A DNA stretch of 56,155 nucleotides from Acidimicrobiaceae bacterium (GTDB lineage: Bacteria; Actinomycetota; Acidimicrobiia; Acidimicrobiales; Aldehydirespiratoraceae): assembly GCA_028819005.1 (NCBI GenBank), contig JAPPMP010000005.1:137147-193301 (forward strand), given 5' to 3'. Positions 36,063 through 45,173 of the stretch are shown piece by piece; position 1 is the first letter of the stretch; each line of letters begins with the position of its first letter. The notes below the pieces were generated by a model. That model was not told the origin of the DNA. It worked only from the letters and a program-made list of their open reading frames with translations, and made no database searches. The position numbers were made by a program, and so were the translations under genes.

Positions 36063-36493
36063 GTGGGTGACATTGGTTCAGCTACGGCAACCGGTCGGCT
36101 CGGCTGCGCGCTGACGAGTTCAATTGCCGGAAATAACTCAAGTGTCCAGCGATGCACTGCTCCTTGATGGCCAAGGTCGGCTGAGAGTTGTACGAACAGT
36201 CCCAGCCTACCGATTGAGCTTCGGCCGATGAGCGAGGTAACGAAATAATCACTTCCGATGCGCTCCAATGTATGACCAAGATAGAGTTGACGTCCGCGGA
36301 GAAGAACACGGCCGTTCTCAACCTCGACTGGTACATGCTCGACAGAACCATCGGCACATTGACGGGCCTCGTACAATTCAGGCCCGAGTCGGTAGTTGTA
36401 GCTATTCGGGTTCAAGTTGACAGGCTCATACGGATCGATGACGATGCTTCGGTCTGCTACAGCTCGGGCAATTGCACTTCCAGTCAGTATCAC
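36050..36493 (-). CDS. dCTP deaminase-like protein, 3' end truncated by recombination
   Basis: 147 residues. Matches the dCTP deaminase/dUTPase fold: MILTGSAIARAVADRSIVID, VNLNPNSYNYRLGPELYEA, SLIGRSSIGRLGLFVQLSAD and VHRWTLEL with the Glu at the catalytic position. Full-length proteins have about 190 residues; here the end SPTARF plus stop is borrowed from the MATE fragment, so the C-terminal part is lost or altered. GTG start with a strong GGGAGG site, 11 bp after the kinase-like gene stop, so both are one operon. Would convert dCTP or a related deoxycytidine nucleotide; activity of the truncated form is doubtful. Confidence 0.7.
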   Translation of the reverse strand: MILTGSAIARAVADRSIVIDPYEPVNLNPNSYNYRLGPELYEARQCADGSVEHVPVEVENGRVLLRGRQLYLGHTLERIGSDYFVTSLIGRSSIGRLGLFVQLSADLGHQGAVHRWTLELFPAIELVSAQPSRPVAVAEPMSPTARF

Positions 36494-36504
36494 GGTTCCT
36501 CCCT

Positions 36505-37428
36505 TTAGCAGACGTTGCGTTTGAGATGGGCCACGAAATCATCACAGAGTGGCGTAGGCGATCCAAAGTTCTGCCAACTCTCTGGACAATCCGGATGACG
36601 TTTGGCGTAGAAGGAAAGAACGCCGAGCATGTTCCATAGTTCATAGTGTTGAACGAGATCAAGGCGAGTCTCGGGAAGACGGCTGGCGACCTCACTCAGG
36701 AACAGAGATCGTTCGGGGTGATGGCGTAGGTTTACGCTGAGCGCACCAACTCCATGCGCGATTGAAGACAGGCCGACAATGGGAACGTTAAGGAGCACCA
36801 ACGACCCGTCGGTGGCCACGACGAAGTTCTTGAGGTTCGCATCGATCGCCACCACACCGAAGGGTTGATCGTCAGCCGTCGCCGCAGTCAACCCGTTGTT
36901 GATCCACTGTTCGACCGAGCGCTGGACATGATCATCGAAATACGGCCGTACGCGGTTCCAGTAGCGGAGAGCGTAGTGCTTGATGAACTGACCGTGGCTC
37001 ACGAATGTCTGGGCACTGCGCTTGAACAGCCCGAATCCGGGGTGCAGCGGCGGCACAAGCAGCATTGCCTCAAGAAGGTCGACAAAGAACGACGGAATGG
37101 CCGCTCGATCAAATGAAGATTCAGTATCGCTGTTCAAGGTTGTGGCCAGATCTACACCGTCGATGTACTCGGCCACGACCACATCGATTGAATGCTCATC
37201 GGAGGCTAGATGGACCTCTCTCACTCCTTGCGTCGGTAGCCGCTGTGCGATGACCTGGTTCACCTTGGCGAGATAGTCGAGCGGGATGTCGCGGTCGGTG
37301 ACCAGCTTCACAACGACCACACGGTCATCGTTGGTGACGAGGTACACGTCGTTGTTCGTTCCACTCAGCGGGACAACTTGACTCCGGGGAAATCTCTTCG
37401 ACACGAAGGTCTCGAGGGGGCTAGCCAT
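36505..37428 (-). CDS. Kinase-fold (aminoglycoside phosphotransferase-like) protein
   Basis: 307 residues from ATG 37428, behind a clear AAGGAGG site. Reads as the APH/protein-kinase fold: VVVVKLVTDRD (N-lobe Lys), VVVAEYIDGVDLATTL (hinge), then GVVAIDANLKNFVVATDGSL resembling the catalytic loop D-x4-N. The following metal-binding position reads LLNVPIVG, with Asn where kinases have Asp, so catalysis may be altered or lost. The C-terminal half is helical and not recognised. Base composition is visibly less GC-rich than neighbours. Operon with the dCTP-deaminase-like gene; substrate unknown. Confidence 0.65.
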   Translation of the reverse strand: MASPLETFVSKRFPRSQVVPLSGTNNDVYLVTNDDRVVVVKLVTDRDIPLDYLAKVNQVIAQRLPTQGVREVHLASDEHSIDVVVAEYIDGVDLATTLNSDTESSFDRAAIPSFFVDLLEAMLLVPPLHPGFGLFKRSAQTFVSHGQFIKHYALRYWNRVRPYFDDHVQRSVEQWINNGLTAATADDQPFGVVAIDANLKNFVVATDGSLVLLNVPIVGLSSIAHGVGALSVNLRHHPERSLFLSEVASRLPETRLDLVQHYELWNMLGVLSFYAKRHPDCPESWQNFGSPTPLCDDFVAHLKRNVC

Positions 37429-37500
37429 GAGTTCGACCTCCTTGAGCCGCCCGGATGCCAGCACCATGCCGCCGGCTGGTGGGCGATGTATCTGAAGTGC

Positions 37501-38092
37501 TCAAGTCGCGGGGCCTCCTTCGGTCACTCGCCACCCTCGGGGCCACATGGCCCGGAATTCTCGGCCCATATGGAACGAGGTGACAGCCGCCACCCCAGCA
37601 GCAACAATGATGAACACTAGGACTCCGTTCCGGTTGTCGCCTGAGACGGAGCCAGCAGCGAACGCGCCCAGTCCGGTGCCAACATCGCCGACGAGCGACA
37701 GGAATGCCAAGACCCTCGCCTGCCGGTCGGATGTGGCCCGAGCAGACGCCGAGGCGAAGATGTTCGTCGTAGCACCTCCGGATCCCGAGTGCAGTGACGA
37801 TGGCGGCTCCGAGAAGCACGGCGTGGACGGCTGAGACCGAGACGGCCGCCATAGCACCGGCCACCCCTAACAGAGAAACGGCTGAGAGGGGGGCGTGGCC
37901 GATACGATCGCCGAGAACACCGCCAGCAAGGCGGCCCACGACTAAGGACAGCCCAAAGGCGATATAGAGCCAGGTCAACAACGATTGGGCCACATCAGCC
38001 GCCAACAGGGGCATGAATGCCTCCAGAGCACCGATGCACGCGCTGGTGAGTATGAGTGCAGAGCCCGAGATGAGGATCAGAGAGCCCAGCAT
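37501..38092 (-). pseudogene. MFS transporter, C-terminal part, frameshifted
   Basis: Two frames together encode an MFS half. The first, from ATG 38092 region, gives ISGSALILTSACIGALEAFM, LYIAFGLSLVVGRLAGGVLG and DRIGHAPLSAVSLLGVAGAM. After VTALG (near 37790) the reading shifts to SGGATTNIFASASARATSDR and QARVLAFLSLVGDVGTGLGA, ending at a stop 37501-37503. DRxGxxP between two spans is the classical MFS loop motif. At least one more base is missing upstream, near 38105 (ggccggccgg), where the chimeric frame breaks. The ribosome site of the kinase-like gene follows. Confidence 0.75.
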
Positions 38093-38562
38093 CGGCGATG
38101 TCTCACTTGTGCCGGCCGGCCGTCGAGAGCGATGGGAATCGAAAGCGCAACCATGACGGCGAAAGCCGCGTACACCATGTCGATCCCGAATCGGAAGTAG
38201 ATGGCAAGGCCAGTCGGAGGCATGACGACTAGGGCAACGCCAGCCAAAGCCCCGGCGATCCCGTGGTGCGCGACACGGCGCAGTTCTTTGGCGCCCAGCA
38301 GCCTGGCTACGGTGGCGGTGGTGCCGTAAGCCAGGAAAATGAAGACTGAATATCCGATCAACAACAGAGACGAGGCGACAGCCAGACCGCCGAGCTGTGG
38401 CGTCCCGAGACGCCCGACCACGGCGGTATCGGCCAGAATGTAGAGCGGTTCGGCTATCAGAGCCGCCAGCGCCGGCATCGCGAGGCGTAGGATTTCCCGA
38501 TCTTCGCGGGTCCAGCGGACACGAAGACGCCGACGATAGCCAGAGTCAACGGGGGACGACAT
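38077..38562 (-). pseudogene. Chimeric frame: MATE N-terminus fused to MFS fragment
   Basis: From ATG 38562 the first 100 residues equal the MATE transporter at 34368-35720 apart from one substitution (ELRRVAHH for ELRRAAHH). At 38262-38264 the sequence switches in frame to an unrelated MFS piece (GIAGALAGVALVVMPPTG, FGIDMVYAAFAVMVALSIPI). A missing base near 38105 then sends it to a stop at 38077. The 161-residue product has about five spans from two families and is very unlikely to work. The MATE promoter could still drive the downstream kinase and deaminase genes. Confidence 0.85.
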
Positions 38563-38834
38563 GGGAGCGAATGCTACGGCTGCCACCGACGGGATCGTTC
38601 CTACAGCGGGTGCTCGCGGCGCGACGGGTCGTGAAGCGGCGTGAGCGCATCGACGACCGAGTTGGCTGAACGGCCCAAGTTCGGCTACATCCCGACCTTT
38701 GACGGGATGCGCGGATTCTGGGTTGTTCTCGGCCCGCTGCTCTATCACGCCCGCCCCGAGAGTATCCGGGGAGGTCCTGAGATCGTGCCGGGAGGCATCC
38801 TCAGCCTCGACCTGTTCTTCGTGTTGTCGAGTTA
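38264..38834. repeat. 571-bp direct repeat, copy 2
   Basis: Second copy of the segment at 35422-35992. Left end joins the MFS fragment, right end continues into the intact acyltransferase gene. With copy 1 it brackets the foreign-looking piece, so a crossover between the copies would delete 2,842 bp and restore a MATE-acyltransferase arrangement. Confidence 0.93.
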
Positions 38835-40845
38835 CCTGATTGTCAGCATTGCCCTGCGTGAGTGGGACGCCAACGGCCGCATTGATCTGGTCGCATACGC
38901 AGGAAGGCGGGTACGGCGACTCTTTCCCGCTCTTTTCTTGGTGCTCGCTTTTCTCTCGATCTATCTGGCAGTTGTCGACGACCCAGACCTGGTCGATCGG
39001 TGGACGGGTGCGATCATTTCGGCTCTCGCGTACTGCGCCAACTGGCATGAGATCGTGGCGGGCGTCTCATATTTCGAGCAGTTCCTCACCCCCTCACCGT
39101 TGAAACATGTGTGGTCGTTTTCGATTGAGGAACAGTTCTACCTCTTTGCGCCACTGTTTCTGATCGCCGGCCTTCGCTGGGGCGGTCGCAGAGGACGCGA
39201 GATCTTGTTGGCGCTGTCAGTGTTGGGCGCGCTCGGTTCGGCCTGGTGGATGAGCAGGGTGCATGTGGTCGGGGAGGACCCGTCACGGGCGTACTACGGA
39301 ACCGATACCCGCGCCCAAGCGCTGTTCGTGGGTATTGCAATGGCGTTGGCGGTGCATCTGTACGGCCAGCCGAGCACAGAGAAGGGGAAGAAGTTTCTGG
39401 CTCTTGTCGCCTACCCGGCTACAGCGTTTCATCTCTGGGCCGTGCTGGCCGTCAGCGAGCGTGACGCATGGATGTTCGAGAACGGCGGGTTCCTGCTGGT
39501 TGCGGTCGCTTCGGGCGCGGCGCTGATGGGGCTGTCCCAGGACGCCCCGTGGAGTCCGTTGCACTGGTTCTTCGCCTGGTCACCGCTCCGATACACGGGC
39601 CGGATTTCGTACGGCCTCTACCTCTACCACTGGCCGATCTACCTGTTGGTCGACTCAGAGCGGGCGGGGAGTCTGTTCGGCGTCGAACGGGTGACCGGCT
39701 GGTCCCTGCTCGCCGTGCATTTGACCCTGACCCTGGTCGTGTCGGTTCTCTCCTTTCATCTGATCGAGCAGCCGTTCGTGAAACGCAAGTGGCCCTTCAC
39801 GTTCGCCGAGCTCAAGCCCGTAATGGTTGCGTTCGCAGGGGCTACCGCCGTCGTTGTGATTTTGAGCGGTCTTCTGGTGGCACATACCCGTCGTCCACCT
39901 GAGATCCAACAGATTCTGGTGCCTGCTGCCGCATCCCAGCCGGATCAGCACACTGAAGTTGAGAGCACCGGATCCGACCGCACGCGACTCCCCGAGGAAA
40001 CGACTGAGTCCGAAACACTCCGGGACGGCGCGAGCGACGGTGATGTGAGCAGTGGCGTGGCCGACGAGGATCCGGTCGCTGAGACCGACGAAGCACCTGA
40101 GAGGCAAGCGCCGGATCAGGAGCCGACCGACACAGGACCGCTGCGCATTCTGACCGTGGGTGATTCGGTGATGGCCCAGCTGGGCGACGCGCTCGTCGAA
40201 TGGACACTCGACAATCCGGATGCGGGCGTGATCGTGTTCGACGAAGCCCATATCGGTTGCGGAACGGTCAGGTTCGGCTTGAAGCGCGTGCCCGGTGGGC
40301 AGGAAGGCCCGGTCGGTGATCTGTGCTCCAACTGGGCTGTTCCGGTCGACCCGGAGTCGGTCTCACAACCCGAAGTCGTCTCTTGGACGACAGTCCTTGA
40401 GGTGTTTGCGCCCGACATCGTCATTTCGCACGTGAGCCCTTGGGACATAACTGATCGACTGATTCCGGGAGTGGCCGGAGACGAGTGGACCAACATCGGA
40501 GAGCCGGCGTTCGACGAGTACGCAGCGAGCGAGTACGGCGCTGCCATCGAGCTCCTGACGTCGACGGGCGCCGATCTCTACTTCCTTGAAGGAGCGGAGC
40601 ACAATCGGCCGATCGCTCCTCAGAACACCCCGGAGCGAGTGGCGCTGCTGAACCAGCTTGTGGCAGCGGTGGCTGCGGAGTCGGGTGCGGCGGTCACGAT
40701 GGTCGACTATCCGGGATGGATCGGAGAGGTCGGGAGCGATCGCGAGCTGAACCTCAGAGACGACGGCCTCCACCTGTCGCGCGAGGGTCTCGGCGAGGCC
40801 GTCGATTGGCTCCTGTTCGAGATTCTGGACCTTGATGCGCGTTAG
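38641..40845 (+). CDS. Acyltransferase-3 (OafA/YrhL-type) with SGNH C-terminal domain
   Basis: 734 residues from GTG 38641. N-terminal acyltransferase-3 domain, about 10 spans: GYIPTFDGMRGFWVVLGPLL, LDLFFVLSSYLIVSIALREW, AYAGRRVRRLFPALFLVLAF, and the hallmark VWSFSIEEQFYLFAPLFLI; ISYGLYLYHWPIYLLVDSER. A Glu/Asp-rich linker (about 425-495) leads to an extracytoplasmic SGNH-like domain: RILTVGDSVMAQLGDAL (block I Ser), ILSHV-like VISHVSPWD and LRDDGLHLSREGLGEAV (final Asp/His). Probably O-acylates a cell-surface glycan. The 5' end is duplicated at 35799. Confidence 0.92.
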   Translation: MSASTTELAERPKFGYIPTFDGMRGFWVVLGPLLYHARPESIRGGPEIVPGGILSLDLFFVLSSYLIVSIALREWDANGRIDLVAYAGRRVRRLFPALFLVLAFLSIYLAVVDDPDLVDRWTGAIISALAYCANWHEIVAGVSYFEQFLTPSPLKHVWSFSIEEQFYLFAPLFLIAGLRWGGRRGREILLALSVLGALGSAWWMSRVHVVGEDPSRAYYGTDTRAQALFVGIAMALAVHLYGQPSTEKGKKFLALVAYPATAFHLWAVLAVSERDAWMFENGGFLLVAVASGAALMGLSQDAPWSPLHWFFAWSPLRYTGRISYGLYLYHWPIYLLVDSERAGSLFGVERVTGWSLLAVHLTLTLVVSVLSFHLIEQPFVKRKWPFTFAELKPVMVAFAGATAVVVILSGLLVAHTRRPPEIQQILVPAAASQPDQHTEVESTGSDRTRLPEETTESETLRDGASDGDVSSGVADEDPVAETDEAPERQAPDQEPTDTGPLRILTVGDSVMAQLGDALVEWTLDNPDAGVIVFDEAHIGCGTVRFGLKRVPGGQEGPVGDLCSNWAVPVDPESVSQPEVVSWTTVLEVFAPDIVISHVSPWDITDRLIPGVAGDEWTNIGEPAFDEYAASEYGAAIELLTSTGADLYFLEGAEHNRPIAPQNTPERVALLNQLVAAVAAESGAAVTMVDYPGWIGEVGSDRELNLRDDGLHLSREGLGEAVDWLLFEILDLDAR

Positions 40846-40851
40846 CCTCCC

Positions 40852-40933
40852 CGGGCGCAACCGGAGCCGCGGTCATCAGCCGCAGATTCGCCGGGCGCGT
40901 TGCTTTTGCCGGGCGTAGCCGGAGCCGTGGTAA
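40852..40933. repeat. Two copies of a GC-rich intergenic repeat
   Basis: ccgggcgcaaccggagccg (from 40852) and ccgggcgtagccggagccg (from 40908), each followed by (c/t)ggt(c/a)atcagccgc, about 56 bp apart. The ccgggcgtagccggagccg core is the same as in the tandem array at the right end of the window (56.0-56.15 kb). Non-coding, between converging genes. Confidence 0.8.
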
Positions 40934-41509
40934 TCAGCCGCGGTCTTCGGGGAGGTGCCGAAGCTGGTATTTCGCGGGATTGGTCCAAGCTCCGGTTTCG
41001 GCGTCGAACTGTGCCGCGGCGAGGGTCATCTGATCGGTGCGCCCGGCACGTGCGGCTGTGGACGAGACTTCAAGCAGGTCGTCGGGCACCGGCAGTTGTA
41101 GCGCTGCTGGGATCACATGCGGCGGTCTGGGAGCCAACGCAACAGTCGGCAGACGGTCGACGGCACTGTCGCGGGCTTGCGTATCATCGTTGTACCAGGC
41201 GGGATCGTTCACCTGGTGCCATTTGTCTGCACCCATGACCACGACGTCGTAGCCATCGGCGATGTCGCAGATCAGCTGCTCCTCGGTGACGACGACCGCG
41301 AGGCTCTCGTGCTCCAACAACGACTGTTCGACGACTTCAAGTCGGTGCGCGAAGCTCGGCACCTCCACTTCGGCCTTGCCCAGAGGACTCAGCGACAGCG
41401 CGAAGTCGAGCCGTTTCAGCGAATGTTGCGACACCGCGGCAAGGGCGATTGCAAGGTGCGCCCTGGTCGGCGGGTTGAACGATCCGGGATAAACGCCGAT
41501 GCGTGCCAC
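40934..41509 (-). CDS. Nucleotidyltransferase of the nicotinate-nucleotide adenylyltransferase type
   Basis: 191 residues from GTG 41509: RIGVYPGSFNPPTRAHLAIA is the nucleotidyltransferase start with TRAH in place of HxGH; VVVMGADKWHQVND lies mid-domain, and LEVSSTAARAG matches the SSTxxR ATP-binding motif. NadD adenylates nicotinate mononucleotide in NAD synthesis, but with a Thr for the first His and about 190 residues a related activity cannot be excluded. The frame is open to 41776, over the ilv leader region; the GTG directly before the fold is the likely start. Confidence 0.8.
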   Translation of the reverse strand: MARIGVYPGSFNPPTRAHLAIALAAVSQHSLKRLDFALSLSPLGKAEVEVPSFAHRLEVVEQSLLEHESLAVVVTEEQLICDIADGYDVVVMGADKWHQVNDPAWYNDDTQARDSAVDRLPTVALAPRPPHVIPAALQLPVPDDLLEVSSTAARAGRTDQMTLAAAQFDAETGAWTNPAKYQLRHLPEDRG

Positions 41510-41581
41510 TGGAAATCCGATGCTACCGAGCCGGCGCGGCGAGACAGCGCGGCAATGGCCGCGATTGCTCCGAAACCAATG

Positions 41582-41610
41582 TTGCCAAGTGGCCTCTGAA
41601 CCGCCATACT
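41582..41610 (+). promoter_or_regulatory. Promoter of the ilvBNC operon
   Basis: TTGCCA (41582-41587), a 17-bp spacer and CATACT (41605-41610), each matching the sigma70-type consensus at four or five of six positions. The start site predicted 7-8 bases downstream falls at or just before the leader-peptide GTG (41618). Confidence 0.65.
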
Positions 41611-41617
41611 TCTCGTT

Positions 41618-41662
41618 GTGAGCCTGCGCCCATTCCCCGACTTGGTAGTAGTCGTCAGCTAG
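41618..41662 (+). CDS. ilvB leader peptide (branched-chain amino acid attenuator)
   Basis: GTG AGC CTG CGC ... AGC TAG encodes 14 residues, M-S-L-R-P-F-P-D-L-V-V-V-V-S. The run Leu-Val-Val-Val-Val is the signature of leader peptides that sense branched-chain aminoacyl-tRNA supply: ribosome stalling there would prevent the downstream terminator from forming. It lies about 8 bases after the -10 box, so it is leaderless or nearly so, common in actinobacteria. Too short for ordinary gene finding. Product has no role beyond being translated. Confidence 0.85.
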   Translation: MSLRPFPDLVVVVS

Positions 41663-41697
41663 CGCACGCACGCGAGACCACAGCCGTTCGTGCGCCT

Positions 41698-41730
41698 CGA
41701 CCTCCCGGAAGGGAGGTCGTTTCGTGTTTT
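41698..41730 (+). terminator. ilv attenuator terminator
   Basis: Perfect 9-bp stem cgacctccc (41698-41706) and gggaggtcg (41711-41719) with a ggaa tetraloop, followed by tttcgtgtttt. A rho-independent terminator 36 bp after the leader-peptide stop and 46 bp before ilvB. The competing antiterminator pairing could not be resolved by eye. Confidence 0.85.
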
Positions 41731-41775
41731 CGGCCCATACTTCAATAACAACCGAGCAGAGATGCGGGATAGTCA

Positions 41776-43533
41776 ATGAGCAACAACCAACAGATGTGTG
41801 GCGGCGAGGCCTTGGTGAAGGCTCTCGAACGCGCCGGAGTCGAAGTGATGTTCGGCCTGCCGGGCGGTGCCATTCTTCCTGTTTACGACCCGATCATCGA
41901 CAGTTCGATCCGTCATATCCTGGTGCGCCACGAGCAGGGCGCGGGCCACATGGCCGAGGGTTACGCCCATGCCACTGGACGGCCCGGGGTGGTCATGGTC
42001 ACCAGCGGTCCAGCGGCCACCAACGTTGTCACCCCGCTGTGCGACGCTTTCCTCGACTCGGTTCCGATTGTCTGCATCACCGGGCAAGTCCCCTACGCGG
42101 CTATCGGGACTGATGCGTTCCAAGAATGCGACACAACCGGTATCACGATGGCGGTCACCAAACACAACTTCTTGGTGACCGAAGCCCAGGACATCCCGAG
42201 AACCATCCGCGCCGCTTTCCACATCGCCACCACGGGACGCCCCGGTCCGGTGCTCGTCGACATTCCCAAAGACATCGTCGATCCGGTGAATCCCCGGTCG
42301 GCGATGACTTGGTATGAGGCAACCGACGCTGACATGGATCTGCCCGGTTATCACCCGGTCACCCACGGTGATCCTGAACTGATCCGCGCTGCTGCAGAGA
42401 TGATCCGCACGGCGCAGCGACCCGTGCTCTACGTGGGTGGCGGGATCCTCAAATCCCGTGCCGCGGAAGCGCTGCTGCAACTGGCAGAGATGGTCCAGAT
42501 TCCCGTCGTCACGACGTTGATGGCCCGAGGAGCCTTCCCCGACAGCCACGAACTGTGTCTGGGAATGCCGGGTATGCACGGCAACTTCACAGCCGTCACG
42601 GCCATGCAGCGCTCCGACCTGCTGATCTCGTTGGGCGCCCGGTTCGACGACCGTGTCACCGGCAGGCTCGACGGGTTCGCCCCCGGCGCCAAGATCATCC
42701 ACGTCGACGTCGACCCGGCCGAACTCGGCAAGGTTCGCCGGGTCGACATCGGGATACAGGGCGACTGCCGGCTCGTCATTGAAGATCTCATCGCGGCGAT
42801 GCGTGAGATCGGCGGCGCAGAGGCACAAGTCGATCGACGAGCTTGGCGGTCCACCATCTCGGGCTGGCAGGAGAAGTTCCCGCTCGTCTATGAGCAGTCA
42901 GAGCCCGGCGAAAGACTCAAACCTCAATACGTGCTTGAAGAACTGCGTGACAACAACCCTGCGGACACCATCGTCACCTCCGGCGTCGGCCAGCATCAGA
43001 TGTACGCCAGCCAATACTGGAAGTTCGATTACCCCTACACCTGGATCAACTCGGGCGGCCTGGGCACGATGGGCTTCTCCATCCCCGCTGCCATCGGCGC
43101 CAAGGTCGGAAAACCCGACCGCCGGGTCTGGGCTGTCGACGGCGACGGCTGTTTCCAGATGACCGCACAGGAACTGGTCACCGCTTCAGTCGAGGACATT
43201 CCCATCAAGGTCGCGTTGCTCAACAACTCGTATCTGGGGATGGTCCGCCAATGGCAGGAGATGTTCTACGAGGAGCGTTTCAGCGAGGTGTACCTGTCGG
43301 AGGAGACCCCTGACTACGTCAAGTGGTCCGAGGCGATGGGTTGCGTCGGGATCCGGGTGGAGGCACCCGAAGAAGTCGCGCCGGCCATCGCCAAGGCCAA
43401 CGAGATCAACGACCGCCCGGTGGTGGTCGAGTTCCGCACCGATCCGCGCGAGAACGTCTTCCCCATGGTTCCGGCCGGCAAGAGCAACTCCGAACTCGTG
43501 GTCGATCCGAGCCAGCAGGGGCTGGAGTCGTGA
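41776..43533 (+). CDS. ilvB: Acetolactate synthase large subunit
   Basis: 585 residues. ThDP-dependent condensation of pyruvate to acetolactate or acetohydroxybutyrate, first common step to Val, Leu and Ile. VMFGLPGGAILPVYDPIIDS, RHEQGAGHMAEGYAHATGRP with catalytic Glu53, DAFQECDTTGITMAVTKHNF, SLGARFDDRVTG, GLGTMGFSIPAAIGAKVG and the ThDP-binding WAVDGDGCFQMTAQELVTAS with NNSYLGMVRQWQ are all present. ATG start at 41776 behind a weak ribosome site. Controlled by the upstream attenuator; ilvN overlaps its stop by 4 bp. Confidence 0.97.
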   Translation: MSNNQQMCGGEALVKALERAGVEVMFGLPGGAILPVYDPIIDSSIRHILVRHEQGAGHMAEGYAHATGRPGVVMVTSGPAATNVVTPLCDAFLDSVPIVCITGQVPYAAIGTDAFQECDTTGITMAVTKHNFLVTEAQDIPRTIRAAFHIATTGRPGPVLVDIPKDIVDPVNPRSAMTWYEATDADMDLPGYHPVTHGDPELIRAAAEMIRTAQRPVLYVGGGILKSRAAEALLQLAEMVQIPVVTTLMARGAFPDSHELCLGMPGMHGNFTAVTAMQRSDLLISLGARFDDRVTGRLDGFAPGAKIIHVDVDPAELGKVRRVDIGIQGDCRLVIEDLIAAMREIGGAEAQVDRRAWRSTISGWQEKFPLVYEQSEPGERLKPQYVLEELRDNNPADTIVTSGVGQHQMYASQYWKFDYPYTWINSGGLGTMGFSIPAAIGAKVGKPDRRVWAVDGDGCFQMTAQELVTASVEDIPIKVALLNNSYLGMVRQWQEMFYEERFSEVYLSEETPDYVKWSEAMGCVGIRVEAPEEVAPAIAKANEINDRPVVVEFRTDPRENVFPMVPAGKSNSELVVDPSQQGLES

Positions 43534-44021
43534 GCAATCCGGACCGGTTCCATACGATCGTCACAACGGTGGAGAACAAGCCCGGCGTTCTGGCCCGGGT
43601 GTCAGGCCTGTTCGCGCGCCGAGGCTTCAACATCGAGTCGCTCGCGGTGGCGCCTACCGACGACGAGCGCTTCAGCCGCATCACCTTTACGGTCGACGTC
43701 GAATCGGCGCCGCTCGAGCAAGTCGTCAAGCAGCTCGACAAGCTCATCAACGTGGTTGAAATCCAGGAGTTGCCGCCTGAGGACTGCGTTTCAAGAGAGC
43801 TGATGTTGGTGACCGTTGCCGCTGACGCACACCATCGGCGCGAGCTGATGGAGCTCATTGACGACTGGCGGGCGTACGTATTGGCGGAGAACACCGAGAG
43901 AATAATGATGTCGTTCTCGGCTCGTACGGCTCGGCTGGACGAGTTCGAGGAATGTCTGCGACCCTTCGGGATCGTGGAGCTTCAGCGAACCGGACGGGTG
44001 GCGCTCCCAGCGCTCGACTAG
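43530..44021 (+). CDS. ilvN: Acetolactate synthase small (regulatory) subunit
   Basis: 163 residues from GTG 43530. HTIVTTVENKPGVLARVSGL and FARRGFNIESLAVAPTDDER form the ACT domain that binds valine; a C-terminal domain (ELMLVTVAADAHHRRELMEL, FEECLRPFGIVELQRTGRVA) activates IlvB. The GTG overlaps the ilvB stop (tgtga context), so subunits are made in step. Feedback control by valine is expected for the family. 75 bp separate it from ilvC. Confidence 0.96.
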   Translation: MSNPDRFHTIVTTVENKPGVLARVSGLFARRGFNIESLAVAPTDDERFSRITFTVDVESAPLEQVVKQLDKLINVVEIQELPPEDCVSRELMLVTVAADAHHRRELMELIDDWRAYVLAENTERIMMSFSARTARLDEFEECLRPFGIVELQRTGRVALPALD

Positions 44022-44051
44022 CGACAAGACACTCCCGACCGCAATCATTGA

Positions 44052-45134
<1,083 letters not shown>

Positions 45135-45173
45135 GCCGTTTACGCGTAGCCGTCTAGAACGAGTGTCCGGCGA

